From: Pandoraea pnomenusa
GTDB lineage: Bacteria > Pseudomonadota > Gammaproteobacteria > Burkholderiales > Burkholderiaceae
Direction: 5' to 3'
DNA length: 64,000 nt
NCBI RefSeq assembly: GCF_000767615.3
Contig: NZ_CP009553.3
Coordinates: 2,914,001-2,978,000 of the forward strand
A program made the position numbers and the translations under genes. Below, in pieces: positions 9,525-20,208 of the stretch. How positions within the stretch are numbered: position 1 is the first letter of the stretch; each line of letters opens with the position of its first letter. The notes under the pieces are model-generated. The model was not told the origin of the DNA. It did not search any database and saw nothing but the letters and a program-made list of their open reading frames with translations.

Positions 9525-10949
9525 TCATTTCTCCAGAACCCAGGTGTCTTTCGTGCCCCCGCCCTGCGAGGAATTGACGACGAGCGATCCTTCGGTCAGG
9601 GCAACGCGCGTGAGCCCACCCGGCACCATGGTCACCCCCTTGCCCGACGACAGCACGAACGGGCGCAGGTCGATGTGCCTGGGCGCGATACCCGCCTCGA
9701 CGAAAGTCGGACATGCCGACAGCGCCAGGGTGGGCTGGGCGATGTAGCCGTCGGGCCTGGCGACGAGCCGCTCGCGAAACGCCTCGATTTCGGCTTTCGT
9801 CGCCGCGGGACCGACCAGCATGCCGTAACCGCCGGCGCCGTGGACTTCCTTGACGACCAGATCCCCCAGATGGTCCAGCGTATAGGCAAGATCGCCCGCA
9901 CGCCGGCACTGGTACGTCGGTACATTGTTCAGGATCGGCTTCTCGCCGAGATAGAACTCGATCATGTCCGGCACGAACGGGTAAATGGATTTGTCGTCGG
10001 CAACGCCGGTGCCGATGGCATTGGCCAATGTGACGCGCCCCGCCCGGTAGACGCTCAGCAGTCCCGGCACGCCGAGCGTGGAGTCGGCGCGAAACGCGAG
10101 TGGGTCGAGGAAGTCGTCGTCGATGCGGCGGTAGATGACGTCCACACGCCTGGGGCCGTTGGTCGTGCGCATGTAGACGAGATTGTCTTCGACGAAAAGG
10201 TCCTGCCCCTCGACGAGCTCGATACCCATCTGCTGCGCAAGGAATGCATGCTCGAAATATGCCGAGTTGTAGATGCCCGGCGTCATGACGACGACCGTGG
10301 GATCGTCAACGCCCGCGGGGGCGACCGCGCGCAGGCTGTCGAGCAGCAGGTCGGGGTAGTGCTCGACCGGTGCGATGCGATTCCTCGCGAACAGCTCGGG
10401 GAACAATCGCATCATCATCTTGCGATTCTCCAGCATGTAGGACACACCGGACGGAACACGCAGGTTGTCTTCGAGCACGTAGAACTCGCCGTCGTCGCCC
10501 GTGCCGGCCCGCACCACGTCCACCCCCGCGATGTGCGAGTAGATGTCGCCCGGGACATCCACCCCCTGCATCTCCGGACGATACTGCGCGTTCTTCAACA
10601 CCTGCTCCGCCGGAATGACGCCGGCGCGCAAGATGTCCTGATCGTGATACACGTCGTGGATGAACTTGTTCAGCGCCTCGACCCGCTGGCGCAAACCGCT
10701 CTGCAAGGTTTGCCACTCGTGCGCCGGAATGATCCGGGGAATCAGGTCAAACGGAATGAGGCGCTCCGTTCCGGCTTCGTTCCCATATACGGCAAAGGTG
10801 ATTCCGACGCGACGAAATGCCAGATCGGCCTCGGCGCGCTTGTGGTGCAGGACATCGTCGGACTGACATTTGAGCCAGTCGTCGAACCGCCGGTAGTGCG
10901 AGCGCGTCGTCCCCGTGATGCTCGCCATCTCGTTGTAGCTCTCGACCAT
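9525..10949 (-). CDS. Circularly permuted type 2 ATP-grasp ligase
   Basis: Predicted carboxylate-amine ligase with permuted ATP-grasp order, 474 aa. Seen: an N-terminal helical part with YGNEAGTERLIPFDLIPRII, the conserved VLEDNLRVPSGVSYMLENRK near residue 175 (Asp/Asn/Arg metal and phosphate ligands), a later KEVHGAGGYGMLVGP glycine-rich loop near residue 365, and a C-terminal GGLTRVAL motif. The ATG at 10949 has GGAG 6 bp before it. First gene of the four-gene operon; it would form a peptide or isopeptide bond at the cost of ATP. The acceptor is unknown. Confidence 0.92.
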   Translation of the reverse strand: MVESYNEMASITGTTRSHYRRFDDWLKCQSDDVLHHKRAEADLAFRRVGITFAVYGNEAGTERLIPFDLIPRIIPAHEWQTLQSGLRQRVEALNKFIHDVYHDQDILRAGVIPAEQVLKNAQYRPEMQGVDVPGDIYSHIAGVDVVRAGTGDDGEFYVLEDNLRVPSGVSYMLENRKMMMRLFPELFARNRIAPVEHYPDLLLDSLRAVAPAGVDDPTVVVMTPGIYNSAYFEHAFLAQQMGIELVEGQDLFVEDNLVYMRTTNGPRRVDVIYRRIDDDFLDPLAFRADSTLGVPGLLSVYRAGRVTLANAIGTGVADDKSIYPFVPDMIEFYLGEKPILNNVPTYQCRRAGDLAYTLDHLGDLVVKEVHGAGGYGMLVGPAATKAEIEAFRERLVARPDGYIAQPTLALSACPTFVEAGIAPRHIDLRPFVLSSGKGVTMVPGGLTRVALTEGSLVVNSSQGGGTKDTWVLEK

Positions 10950-11166
10950 ACGCTTCTCCGCAGATTGCCGTATCGAGATCGAGCAATATCCATGCCCGGC
11001 GGGGCGCCCTGCGATTCTCGCGCCGACCCGGTGCGCTTTTTCGGTGCGACCGCCATTTCCGCTCCGCTACGCGCGCCCCCGCATCGCTTCTTACGCCGGC
11101 CATGCACCGCTTTCGTGCCGACTGCCACGCACCATGCCGGTGAAAAATCTCCCGCTACCAACGCAA

Positions 11167-11192
11167 AACGCCGAGGATCTCTCCCCGGCGTT
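11167..11192 (-). terminator. Terminator after allA
   Basis: An AACGCCG-containing stem of about 10 bp with a six-base loop, followed on the minus strand by TTTTGC. Placed to end the uraD-alc-allA transcript before the ATP-grasp operon; weak T tract. Confidence 0.6.
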
Positions 11193-11245
11193 CTCTCTTG
11201 CAGCCCGCTTCCAATGTCTCGCCTGCCTCAAAAACACACGCAGTC

Positions 11246-11779
11246 TTAAGCAGCCTTTCGCGCCTTCTGCACCGCATCCAACGCCGCCTGCGTCAGCAGA
11301 TACGCGCCCGGCAAATCCTGCTCGTCACAGTTGTGCCCCTCGCCACCCCGATCCACCACCACGAAGTCACTCACTTCTTCCAACGCCAACAACGGGTGAT
11401 GCCATACCCCCCTCGCATAATTCACGCCCTGCCATCCATCCGAGACGAACGCCCGCATGCGACTCACGTCCAACTCGCCCGCCGGTGCCACCACCACCAG
11501 ATACGGCGTCGTCTTCAACGGGATGAACGCCTGGCTACCCAGCGGGTGACGCTCCAACATCCTCACCTCGTACGGCAACTGCCTCGGCTGACCCCGGAAG
11601 ACGTTCACCAACGGTCGCCCACCCTCCGGCCCCAAATCCACCGCCGCCAGATCGTGATAACGCTCGGTCGTCCCCCCATTGATCGCGAAATGCTTCGCCC
11701 CCTCCAGCTCGATCACGTCGCCAAACTCCGCAAACGCCTCTCGCGTCAACCGCTCGATCTTCAACGCCGCACCCGCCAT
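11246..11779 (-). CDS. allA: Ureidoglycolate lyase
   Basis: Cytosolic cupin-fold enzyme splitting (S)-ureidoglycolate into glyoxylate and urea, the last step of the allantoate branch. Seen: 177 aa; N-terminal [14 protein letters not shown], central [25 protein letters not shown] with the family His, and [13 protein letters not shown] near residue 120. The ATG at 11779 is preceded by AAGGGGGG. It lies 165 bp downstream of allantoicase on the same strand and is followed by a terminator-like hairpin. Confidence 0.95.
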   Translation of the reverse strand: MAGAALKIERLTREAFAEFGDVIELEGAKHFAINGGTTERYHDLAAVDLGPEGGRPLVNVFRGQPRQLPYEVRMLERHPLGSQAFIPLKTTPYLVVVAPAGELDVSRMRAFVSDGWQGVNYARGVWHHPLLALEEVSDFVVVDRGGEGHNCDEQDLPGAYLLTQAALDAVQKARKAA

Positions 11780-11944
11780 GTCACGCCCCCCTTTTCCACG
11801 CATTTGCCATCCCGTCCCGCGAACCATCGGCTCGCAGCAAGGACACCATGCTTCTGAACCCCTCATCGCGCCCGTCATGCGCGTCATGCCCGCGCGACGA
11901 GTGGGTCCGGTGCCGCTCGCGCCGCCCCTTTTTGCTGCGCCTGC

Positions 11945-12967
11945 CTACGCCTTCCTGTCGCTCAATCGCCCCCACAAACGCAGGCGCGATACGCCCCCGT
12001 CCGGAATGATGTTGAACCGGATGTGCGTGATCGCACCGAGCTTCTGCACCGGCGCCTCGAAGTGGAACTGCTTGTCCATCGCCAATTTCTGCTCGGGCAA
12101 CAACACCGGCCAGAACATGGACTGCGTGATCAATGACTGCTCGGTGCCTCCAGTCACATACGCCGCCTGTATCGAGCACCGGTCGGGGAAGTTGCCCTTG
12201 AAGTGCGCGGTGTCCACTTCGATCTTCGCGATCTCGCCCGGCTGCGCCAACGCAATGATCGCCCAGTCGTTGCCCGGCTCGCGACGCCGACGCGTCTCCC
12301 ATCCATCGCCCATGTTCACCCCGCGACCCGGCATCAACAGGTTCGACGCCAACCCGAAGTGCTGGTTGTTCGCGGCCACCACGTATCCCCCGTTCTCCAT
12401 CGCGATGAGGTCGATGAGCTCGTCACGCGAGCGTCCCGCCCAGTCGCTCTGCGGCAGGCCGTACAGGCGCAGACGCGCCAGACCACCATCCGGATACAGG
12501 TTCACGCGCACATGGGTGGCCGGACGCTGCTCGGCAATGGCATGGTAGTGGTGCGCGTTGCCCTGCAACGTGGTCGACGGCAACAACTCGAACCACTGCG
12601 CCGATTCTCCCGGCGCGCCCTCGGGGCTGTAGCACCCCTCGAGCGAGGCCGCCGGCGGGAAGTTGCCGGTGAAGTGGCTGGTGTCGAGATCGACGCCGAA
12701 CAACACGCCCGGGCGCGCCAGCTCGACGATGCACCAGTCGTATCCGTTCACGCGCTTGCGACGCGTCTCCCAACCGTCCATCCACTTGCCGTTGTCGTCG
12801 TACTTGCCCGGGATGAACACGGCCGGCTCGGGATTGAGCATGCGCTCCTTGGCCGCGAAGAACTCGTCGCTGGCCTCCAATGCCTGCGCGCCAAGGCGAG
12901 GATCGGCCAGATTCACGTATCGGCGCACGAATTCCGGTGCGTTCGGATCTTGCGGGGCGAGGGCCAT
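11945..12967 (-). CDS. alc: Allantoicase
   Basis: Hydrolyses allantoate to ureidoglycolate and urea. Seen: 340 aa made of two similar halves, each carrying a GWETRR...DW...LA.PG and VDT.HF.GNFP block (around residues 80 and 250), the internal duplication typical of this beta-jelly-roll family. The ATG at 12967 has AAGGAG 7 bp upstream; open frame beyond it is not conserved. Encoded between uraD and allA, so steps three to six of urate breakdown lie together on one strand. Confidence 0.95.
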   Translation of the reverse strand: MALAPQDPNAPEFVRRYVNLADPRLGAQALEASDEFFAAKERMLNPEPAVFIPGKYDDNGKWMDGWETRRKRVNGYDWCIVELARPGVLFGVDLDTSHFTGNFPPAASLEGCYSPEGAPGESAQWFELLPSTTLQGNAHHYHAIAEQRPATHVRVNLYPDGGLARLRLYGLPQSDWAGRSRDELIDLIAMENGGYVVAANNQHFGLASNLLMPGRGVNMGDGWETRRRREPGNDWAIIALAQPGEIAKIEVDTAHFKGNFPDRCSIQAAYVTGGTEQSLITQSMFWPVLLPEQKLAMDKQFHFEAPVQKLGAITHIRFNIIPDGGVSRLRLWGRLSDRKA

Positions 12968-13062
12968 GCCAACTCCTTGGTACTTGAATGACGAAAACCA
13001 CTGATGCAAAAAGAGGATGGCCGCCGCGGCAAGCATGTGCTCGCCCCCCGGCAACCGTCGTG

Positions 13063-13596
13063 TCAGTCGCGCACGAGGTCCTGCAACCGGAACCCCGCGA
13101 TTCGGAAGATCTGACGCAGGCACTCTTCGATTTCGTCGGCGCGACTGTTCTCGAGCCGGTTAGAGAAATTCTCGATGATGCTGGCTCGCGTATGACCGCG
13201 CACCGCCAGAATGTATGGGAAACCGAACTTGGCTTTGTACGCGTCGTTGAGCTGAGTCAGACGTGCAAACTCTTGCGCGCTGCATTGGTCCAGACCGGCA
13301 CCGGCCTGCTCGCGCGTGGACTCGGCCGTGAGCTCGCCGCGCACCGCCGCCTTGCCCGCCAGTTCCGGGTGCGCGCGAATGAGGTCGAGTTGCGGGCCTT
13401 CGCCCGCGTCGACGACCGCCTGACAAAGGGCGTCGTGCAGCGCGTTGACGGTCGCGAACGGACGATCTTCCCAGGCGGACTCGGCCACCCAGGGGGAATG
13501 CTCGAAGATGCCGTCGAGCGCGGCAACGAACTCGACACGCGGCAACGCCGAGAGCTCGGCAACGGTACGCTGGGTCATGGGCAACGGGGCATTCAT
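13063..13596 (-). CDS. uraD: OHCU decarboxylase
   Basis: Converts 2-oxo-4-hydroxy-4-carboxy-5-ureidoimidazoline to (S)-allantoin. Seen: 177 aa, all-helical, with HPELAGK at residues 76-82 containing the catalytic histidine and the C-terminal [11 protein letters not shown] motif plus a basic RLENSR helix. The ATG at 13596 has AGGAGA upstream. It sits 95 bp upstream of alc and 152 bp downstream of puuE. Confidence 0.95.
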   Translation of the reverse strand: MNAPLPMTQRTVAELSALPRVEFVAALDGIFEHSPWVAESAWEDRPFATVNALHDALCQAVVDAGEGPQLDLIRAHPELAGKAAVRGELTAESTREQAGAGLDQCSAQEFARLTQLNDAYKAKFGFPYILAVRGHTRASIIENFSNRLENSRADEIEECLRQIFRIAGFRLQDLVRD

Positions 13597-13748
13597 TAAC
13601 TGCTCTCCTGGAGAACAACGGTGGCGCCCCGCCGCACGCTTGGCACGGCCCGATGACGCCTGTCGGATTCGATTTCGATATTGGCGACCGCATCGCTTGC
13701 CGATGCGGTCGCCGATTCATGGAGTCAAGCCATCACGGATTCACGGAT

Positions 13749-14693
13749 TCAGGCCACCACGAACGGATGACGCGCCTGCCAGTGGCGCGCCACGTCGATT
13801 CGCCGGCACACCCATACGCGGTCGTGCTTTTCAATGTGATCGAGGAATCGTTGCAACGCGGCAAAACGGCCCGGACGCCCCAGCAAGCGGCAGTGCATGC
13901 CGATCGACAGCATCTTCGGCGCCTCGTCGCCCTCGGCGTAGAGCACGTCGAACGCGTCGCGCAGGTAATGGAAGAAATGATCCGCCGTGTTGAAGCCTTG
14001 CGGCGCCGCGAAACGCATGTCGTTGGAGTCGAGGGTGTACGGCACGACCAGATGCGGCTTGACGTCGCCATTGGCGGTCTGCACCTGCGTCCAGAATGGC
14101 AAATCGTCGCCGTAGTTGTCCGAGTCGTAAACGAACCCGCCCTGCTCGACCACCAGGCGACGCGTATTGGGGCTGTCGCGACCGGTGTACCAGCCCAGCG
14201 GCGCGCTGCCGGTCAATTCCTTGAAGATGTCGATGGCAATGCGCATGTGCTCGCGCTCGGTCGCCTCGTCCATGTTCTGATAGTGAATCCAGCGCCAGCC
14301 GTGGCACGCAATCTCGTGCCCCAGCTCCTGGAACGCTGCCGTCACCTCGGGGTGACGCTGCATGGCCATCGCAACGCCGAAAACGGTCAGCGGCAAGCCA
14401 CGGCGTTCGAATTCGCGCAGAATGCGCCATACCCCTGCACGCGAACCATATTCGTAGATCGACTCCATGCTCATGTGGCGCGCTTCATAAGCGGCCGCAC
14501 CGATGATCTCGGAGAGGAATTGCTCGGAGGCGCGATCGCCGTGCAACACGCAGTTCTCGCCGCCCTCTTCGTAGTTGAGCACGAACTGCACGGCGATACG
14601 CGCGCGCCCCGGCCAATCGGCAAACGGCACATGGCGGCCATAACCGATCAGATCGCGCGGGTAATCCTTGGCATTTGCGGGGTTGCTGGCCAT
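13749..14693 (-). CDS. puuE: PuuE-type allantoinase
   Basis: Cofactor-independent, polysaccharide-deacetylase-fold allantoinase hydrolysing allantoin to allantoate; unrelated in fold to the metal-dependent AllB. Seen: 314 aa from ATG 14693, with DYPRDLIGYG at the start, YEYGSRAGVWRILREFERR near residue 85, HEIACHGWRWI near residue 128 and GWYTGRDSPNTRRL near residue 168. The start follows MASN-type family proteins; the ribosome site is weak. First gene of the ureide block. Its pairing with PuuD and UraD is the usual proteobacterial urate pathway. Confidence 0.93.
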   Translation of the reverse strand: MASNPANAKDYPRDLIGYGRHVPFADWPGRARIAVQFVLNYEEGGENCVLHGDRASEQFLSEIIGAAAYEARHMSMESIYEYGSRAGVWRILREFERRGLPLTVFGVAMAMQRHPEVTAAFQELGHEIACHGWRWIHYQNMDEATEREHMRIAIDIFKELTGSAPLGWYTGRDSPNTRRLVVEQGGFVYDSDNYGDDLPFWTQVQTANGDVKPHLVVPYTLDSNDMRFAAPQGFNTADHFFHYLRDAFDVLYAEGDEAPKMLSIGMHCRLLGRPGRFAALQRFLDHIEKHDRVWVCRRIDVARHWQARHPFVVA

Positions 14694-15041
14694 GATGTCT
14701 TGGCATCCTTCTGATGGCGAAACGATCGAAGAAGTGTAGCCAAATCCACCTGCCCGAAACATAGCGATATTCAGATATTCAGGCTCCGCTTACACGTATA
14801 GTCACCCCGCCGGCGCGACACTGTGGCGCCGGCCAGCGTCTCGGAATCGTCGTCTTGCGTGAGACGCCCCCTCCCGTACCGAATCGCCGAATTCCGGCGA
14901 AACCGCCGCCAACCACCCTCGAAATCGCGCCAATCCCGGGGCAACAGACGATTGAACAAAAAAACGCGCCGGGCCGCGTTATCGACCCGGCGCGCTTTCG
15001 CTCGCCTGTCCGGCCATTTTCGGCCGGCTCGCCGTCGGGGA
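14694..15041. other. Intergenic region between ldcA end and puuE
   Basis: About 350 bp without a gene. It contains the ldcA terminator (14958-14994) and presumably the puuE promoter in the more AT-rich stretch at 14740-14800 (GATATTCAGATATTCAGG direct repeat of ATATTCAG). Nothing else recognised. Confidence 0.5.
14958..14994 (-). terminator. Terminator after ldcA
   Basis: A perfect CGCGCCGGG/CCCGGCGCG 9-bp stem with a 12-base loop, followed on the minus strand by seven T. Ends the tadA-ldcA transcript. Confidence 0.9.
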
Positions 15042-15967
15042 TCAGGCGATATAGGGATATCCCGTAAGCGTGAGCCGAACCTGAGCGCCCGCCGTCTGCA
15101 ATCGGCCCTGCCCACCCACCGGGAGGGTGAGCTTGTCGGGGCAGTGTCCGAACGGCAGGTCGGTGACCACGGGAATACCGATCACTTTGCGCACGCTCTC
15201 GATCATGGCCACCATGTCGTAACCGTTGTCGTAGTCGCTCAACCGGTATTGCGAGAAGTCGCCAAGGACCAACGCACGCTGGCGCGCGAGAATGCCGCTC
15301 TGATGCAACTGGTACAGCATGCGCTCCACACGATACGGCGGCTCGTTGACATCTTCGACGAACAGCACCCCGCCCTCGATCTGTGGCAGATATCGCGTGC
15401 CGATCAGGCTGCACACCATTGCCAGATTGCCGCCCCACAACGTGCCGGACACGTCGATGTCGCCGCTCGCGCCATCGCCCTGCCACTCGACCACGTGGCT
15501 CGGCGAGCGCAGAACCGTCTGGAACTGGTTCAGCGTGAAGTCGCTCAGCGCTTCCGCCCCAAAGTCCGCCAGCAGCATGGGCCCGGCAAACGTCGTCAGG
15601 CGGGACTGCGCGAGCAGCGCCAACTGGATGGCCGTGAAGTCGCTGTGGCCGATGATCGCCACCGGCGCCCCCGCCAGCCGACGATGCAGGCCTTCATAGT
15701 CGAGTTGTTCCAGCAGATGCACCGCCCCGTATCCGCCGCGTACCGCCAGCACGACGTCCGGTACCGGATGGTCGCGCCCGGCCAGTTGGTTGATCTCCGC
15801 AACGCGCTGCGCGTCGGTGCCCGCGAAGCGCAGGTAGCGGCGATCGAGCGCCTCACGATTGCTCACCGTGTAGCCGAGCCGCTCCAGCACCTCGACGCCG
15901 CGTGCCGCCACGTCGACATCCGGCGCGTAGCCGGACGGCGCAATGAGTTCAAGAAGCCTGGTCTGCA

Positions 15968-15968
<1 letters not shown>
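15042..15968 (-). CDS. ldcA: LD-carboxypeptidase (muramoyltetrapeptide carboxypeptidase)
   Basis: Serine peptidase of family S66 that removes the terminal D-Ala from cytosolic muropeptides during murein recycling. Seen: 308 aa; nucleophile Ser109 in IIGHSDFTA, then the FVEDVNEPPYRVERML glutamate and the FGHCPDK histidine completing the Ser-Glu-His triad. No signal peptide, which fits cytosolic recycling. The ATG overlaps the tadA stop by one base (TGATG), explaining the lack of a Shine-Dalgarno sequence. Confidence 0.92.
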
Positions 15969-17431
<1,463 letters not shown>

Positions 17432-17461
17432 TTAAAACACATAACATGACGTCGATGCGAT

Positions 17462-17494
17462 TCTGGATCCAATCAAAGCGCAATTGGATCCAGA
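17462..17494. promoter_or_regulatory. Perfect 12-bp inverted repeat upstream of GntR gene
   Basis: TCTGGATCCAAT at 17462-17473 and its exact reverse complement at 17483-17494, 9 bp apart. Each arm also contains the self-complementary core TGGATCCA, so this can be read as two operator sites 21 bp (two helical turns) apart. It lies 38 bp before the regulator start, a typical autoregulatory operator position for FCD-type GntR proteins. Confidence 0.7.
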
Positions 17495-17528
17495 GCGGGA
17501 TTGCGTCTCGGCGACCGGCATTGGGCGG

Positions 17529-18419
17529 TTACTTGCCGGCACGCGCCTCGGCCAATGCGATGGTCAGGTGAGCCACCTTCTTCTTGAGCGCGTCGCGCTC
17601 GGCCGTGATCGCCTTGAGCTCCTTCGACAGGCGCGCGAGTTCGTCGGACGGGTCGGCGGTCGTATCCCACGGCGGCGTGCCGTCGTCGTCTTCGATCACC
17701 TCGTCGTCTTTCTTCTTGCGCGGCTTGACGGGACGCGCCTCGCGCACCTGGCGTGCCAACTCGCGCAACTCCTGCTTGCCGGCGACCACGGCCGCGACCT
17801 GCGCCGCCTGCGGCAGCGTCGAGACGGCTGCCGCCGCGTTGATCGAGACTTCGCCTCGCTTGACGGCATCGACCAGCTCGGGTGCCGCGGCATTGTGGAT
17901 CTGCTCGATCTGCCCAAGCGTATTGCTCGACAGACGGGCCGCGCGCGCGAGCGCTGCGCGGGTGAGCGCCATCGTGTGCGCATGCCCGGGGACCAGCGTG
18001 TTGCCGCTGTCCGAACCGCCGCCGTCTCCCTGCGGGCCTGGCGCGGCCGCCTGCGGCGTGTCCGGGTCGACCGGCGCCCCGGCGGTGGCGCCCGCACGCG
18101 CCTCGAGAATCGTCTTCTTGCGCAATGCCAGAACGCCGCGCTGGTAATCGGACACGCTGCGGCGTCCGAGATGGTTGTCGATCATCCACAGACGGACATC
18201 GTCCATCGACTTGAACGACGGATTCTGAACGGTGCGGAATTCGATGCTGTGCTTGCGGCAGATTTCGTAGCGGTTGTGGCCGTCGACGAGGACATCGCCC
18301 CAGAGGACCAGGGCGTCACGGCACCCTTCGGCAAGCAGACTCTGTTCGAGCGACGCGTATTCGTCAGGCGTGAGCGGATCGATGTACGCCTTGAGTTCTT
18401 GGTTGATCTGGACTGTCAT
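17529..18419 (-). CDS. ParB/RepB-like nuclease-domain protein
   Basis: A 296-aa protein with a ParB N-terminal-like fold. Seen: LVLWGDVLVDGHNRYEICRKH near residue 38-58 (the ParB-type box with DGHNR), a SVSDYQRGVLALRKK segment, a Gly/Ala/Pro-rich linker (residues 110-145), a helical region containing a helix-turn-helix-like stretch, a KPRKKKDDEVIEDDDG acidic/basic patch and a C-terminal coiled coil. Often labelled plasmid replication/partition related, but nothing nearby suggests a plasmid. Function unknown; a DNA- or nucleotide-binding role is inferred. Confidence 0.7.
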   Translation of the reverse strand: MTVQINQELKAYIDPLTPDEYASLEQSLLAEGCRDALVLWGDVLVDGHNRYEICRKHSIEFRTVQNPSFKSMDDVRLWMIDNHLGRRSVSDYQRGVLALRKKTILEARAGATAGAPVDPDTPQAAAPGPQGDGGGSDSGNTLVPGHAHTMALTRAALARAARLSSNTLGQIEQIHNAAAPELVDAVKRGEVSINAAAAVSTLPQAAQVAAVVAGKQELRELARQVREARPVKPRKKKDDEVIEDDDGTPPWDTTADPSDELARLSKELKAITAERDALKKKVAHLTIALAEARAGK

Positions 18420-18518
18420 GGATGTGGAATAACGTTGCAGCGCGCATTATCGCCTGTTCCGTGCGATGCCATAAGACCGGGCGTCAGGATCACGCGGCAT
18501 CCGGAGCGCCGCCACGGC

Positions 18519-19133
18519 TCAGGACAGCACGCCGTGATCGGTCAGAAATGCCTGAATGCGCGCCAGGCGCGCCACCGGATCCGCCATGCCCAGCAGCGTC
18601 TCCTTCTCGTTTGGCGGCAGCGGCAGCAGCTCGGCCCAGCGATCGGCTACCCAACCGCATTCGTCGAGCCGGTAAGGCGGCGCCAGCGGCAATTTTGCCG
18701 CCCGCGCGGGGTCGCGCTGCAGACCGGCGATCAGTTTGCCCAAAGTGTCGGCGCTGACCTGAAGCGTGTCGGGAATCGCGACGCCCGGATCGTCGGGCAA
18801 CATTTGCGCCTCACCCATCCACAAACCGTATTTCCCCAGTTCGACGTGAGAGAGCGAGAACTTTGTCGTGCCGCGGCACACCAGTTCGAGCAGTGCCGGC
18901 ATGGGTGCACGCCAGTCCTCGATGCGCGCCATCGTGCCGATCATCGCAGGCTCCTCGACGGCGTCCGGCAGGCGTACCTCACTGCCCTGTCGCAGGATGA
19001 CGACGCCGAACTCGGTGCCGTCAGCCAGACATCGCTTGATCATGTCGAGATAGCGCACTTCGAAGATGCGCAGATGCAACACCCCGGCGGGAAACAGGGC
19101 GTTACCGAGCGGAAAGAGTGGGATCTGGGCCAT
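18519..19133 (-). CDS. Lon substrate-binding-domain protein
   Basis: A stand-alone LON N-terminal (substrate-binding) domain protein without ATPase or protease parts, 204 aa. Seen: the opening IPLFPLGNALFPAGVLHLRIFEVRYLDMI and central FGVVILRQGSEV are the domain's hallmark. Start taken at ATG 19133; a GTG at 19148 would add five residues. Possibly an adaptor in protein quality control; role not established. It sits between a ParB-like gene and a LysR regulator with no obvious link. Confidence 0.88.
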   Translation of the reverse strand: MAQIPLFPLGNALFPAGVLHLRIFEVRYLDMIKRCLADGTEFGVVILRQGSEVRLPDAVEEPAMIGTMARIEDWRAPMPALLELVCRGTTKFSLSHVELGKYGLWMGEAQMLPDDPGVAIPDTLQVSADTLGKLIAGLQRDPARAAKLPLAPPYRLDECGWVADRWAELLPLPPNEKETLLGMADPVARLARIQAFLTDHGVLS

Positions 19134-19173
19134 GCCATATGATGACACGAAGTCCGGGAATCACACGCGTCGG

Positions 19174-20073
19174 TCAGGCGATCGGGCGCCGGGAAGCTTG
19201 CAACAGCCACGCCTGCACGTCGGCGATCTGTGCGGCGTGCCGGGTGCGCCGTGGATACACGATGTAGAAGCCCGCGCCGGTACGCAGCACCGTATCGAAC
19301 AGGCGGACCAGTCGACCGGCTGCGACATCGGCCGCCACGAAGTCGACATGCGCCAGCGCAAGGCCCTGCCCCGCAACGGCGGCGTCGATGGCGAGCGCTG
19401 TCTGATTGAACCGCACGTTCTTGGCAACTGACAGTGACACGCCGGGCAGCGCTTGTTCTAGGTATTGCGGCCAGGCGTTGTGTGCGTCGTGCAGCAGGGC
19501 GTGCCCACGCAGGCTTGCATGCTCCGCGGGGTGTCCGAGTGTGGTGATCACTTGCGGTGAGGCCACGGCCACCTGCGCTTCGTCGAACAACGGCTCGACG
19601 GTCAGCCCCGCGCCGAACGGCGGCCGGCCGTAGCGAACGGCGAGATCGACGGCATCCGCCTGAAAGTGCGACAGCCGGTCAGTCGCAAGAATGCGCAGAT
19701 CGATGTCCGGATGCGCCTCGAGAAATGCCGGCAGACGCGGAATCAGCCACTTCGACGCGAACGTCGGTGTCACGCTGATCGTCAGGCGCAGCGGTTCCGG
19801 TCGCAGCGCCTGCGTAGCATCCGCCAATATTTCGAACGCACGGCGTACGCCGCCCGCATAGCGGCGCCCGTTCTCCGTAAGCGTCAATGCGCGCGCGTGC
19901 CGCTCGAAGAGCTTCATGCCCAGTTCGGCTTCGAGCCCGCGAATCTGCTGGGCGACGGCCCCCTGGGTCACGCCGAGTTCTTCGGCGGCGATCCGAAAAT
20001 TGAGATGCCGGCTCGCCGTCTCGAAGGCGCGTAGCGCGTTAAGCGACGGCAGACGTCCGATGGCTTCGGTCAT
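19174..20073 (-). CDS. LysR-family regulator (GcvA-like)
   Basis: A 299-aa LysR-type transcriptional regulator with an N-terminal winged helix (LNALRAFETASRHLNFRIAAEELGVTQGAVAQQIRGLEAELG) and an effector-binding domain with GcvA-type features (TFASKWLIPRLPAFLEAHP, GLALAHVDFVAADVAAGRLVRLF). Divergent from the SDR gene at 20209 with a 135-bp spacer, so it probably controls that gene. The effector is unknown. Confidence 0.9.
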   Translation of the reverse strand: MTEAIGRLPSLNALRAFETASRHLNFRIAAEELGVTQGAVAQQIRGLEAELGMKLFERHARALTLTENGRRYAGGVRRAFEILADATQALRPEPLRLTISVTPTFASKWLIPRLPAFLEAHPDIDLRILATDRLSHFQADAVDLAVRYGRPPFGAGLTVEPLFDEAQVAVASPQVITTLGHPAEHASLRGHALLHDAHNAWPQYLEQALPGVSLSVAKNVRFNQTALAIDAAVAGQGLALAHVDFVAADVAAGRLVRLFDTVLRTGAGFYIVYPRRTRHAAQIADVQAWLLQASRRPIA

Positions 20074-20208
20074 GATGTAATTTTTCTACTGGATAAAGCA
20101 CCAAAATCTGATGCATCCGTCTGGCATGAGGATGTTACGCTGTCAGGCATGAATCGCGCGATCTGGCAGCCATTGAGGCTTGTGCCAACGTCTTCGGAGG
20201 ATAGCAGC

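Noticed and set aside
4909..11166. Genomic island carrying the Anbu operon
   Set aside because: No integrase, tRNA, direct repeats or visible base-composition change at the edges; it may be ancestral gene order.
17529..18419. Evidence for an integrated plasmid
   Set aside because: Only a ParB-like domain is present, with no parA, rep gene, iterons or transfer genes, and flanks are ordinary chromosomal genes.
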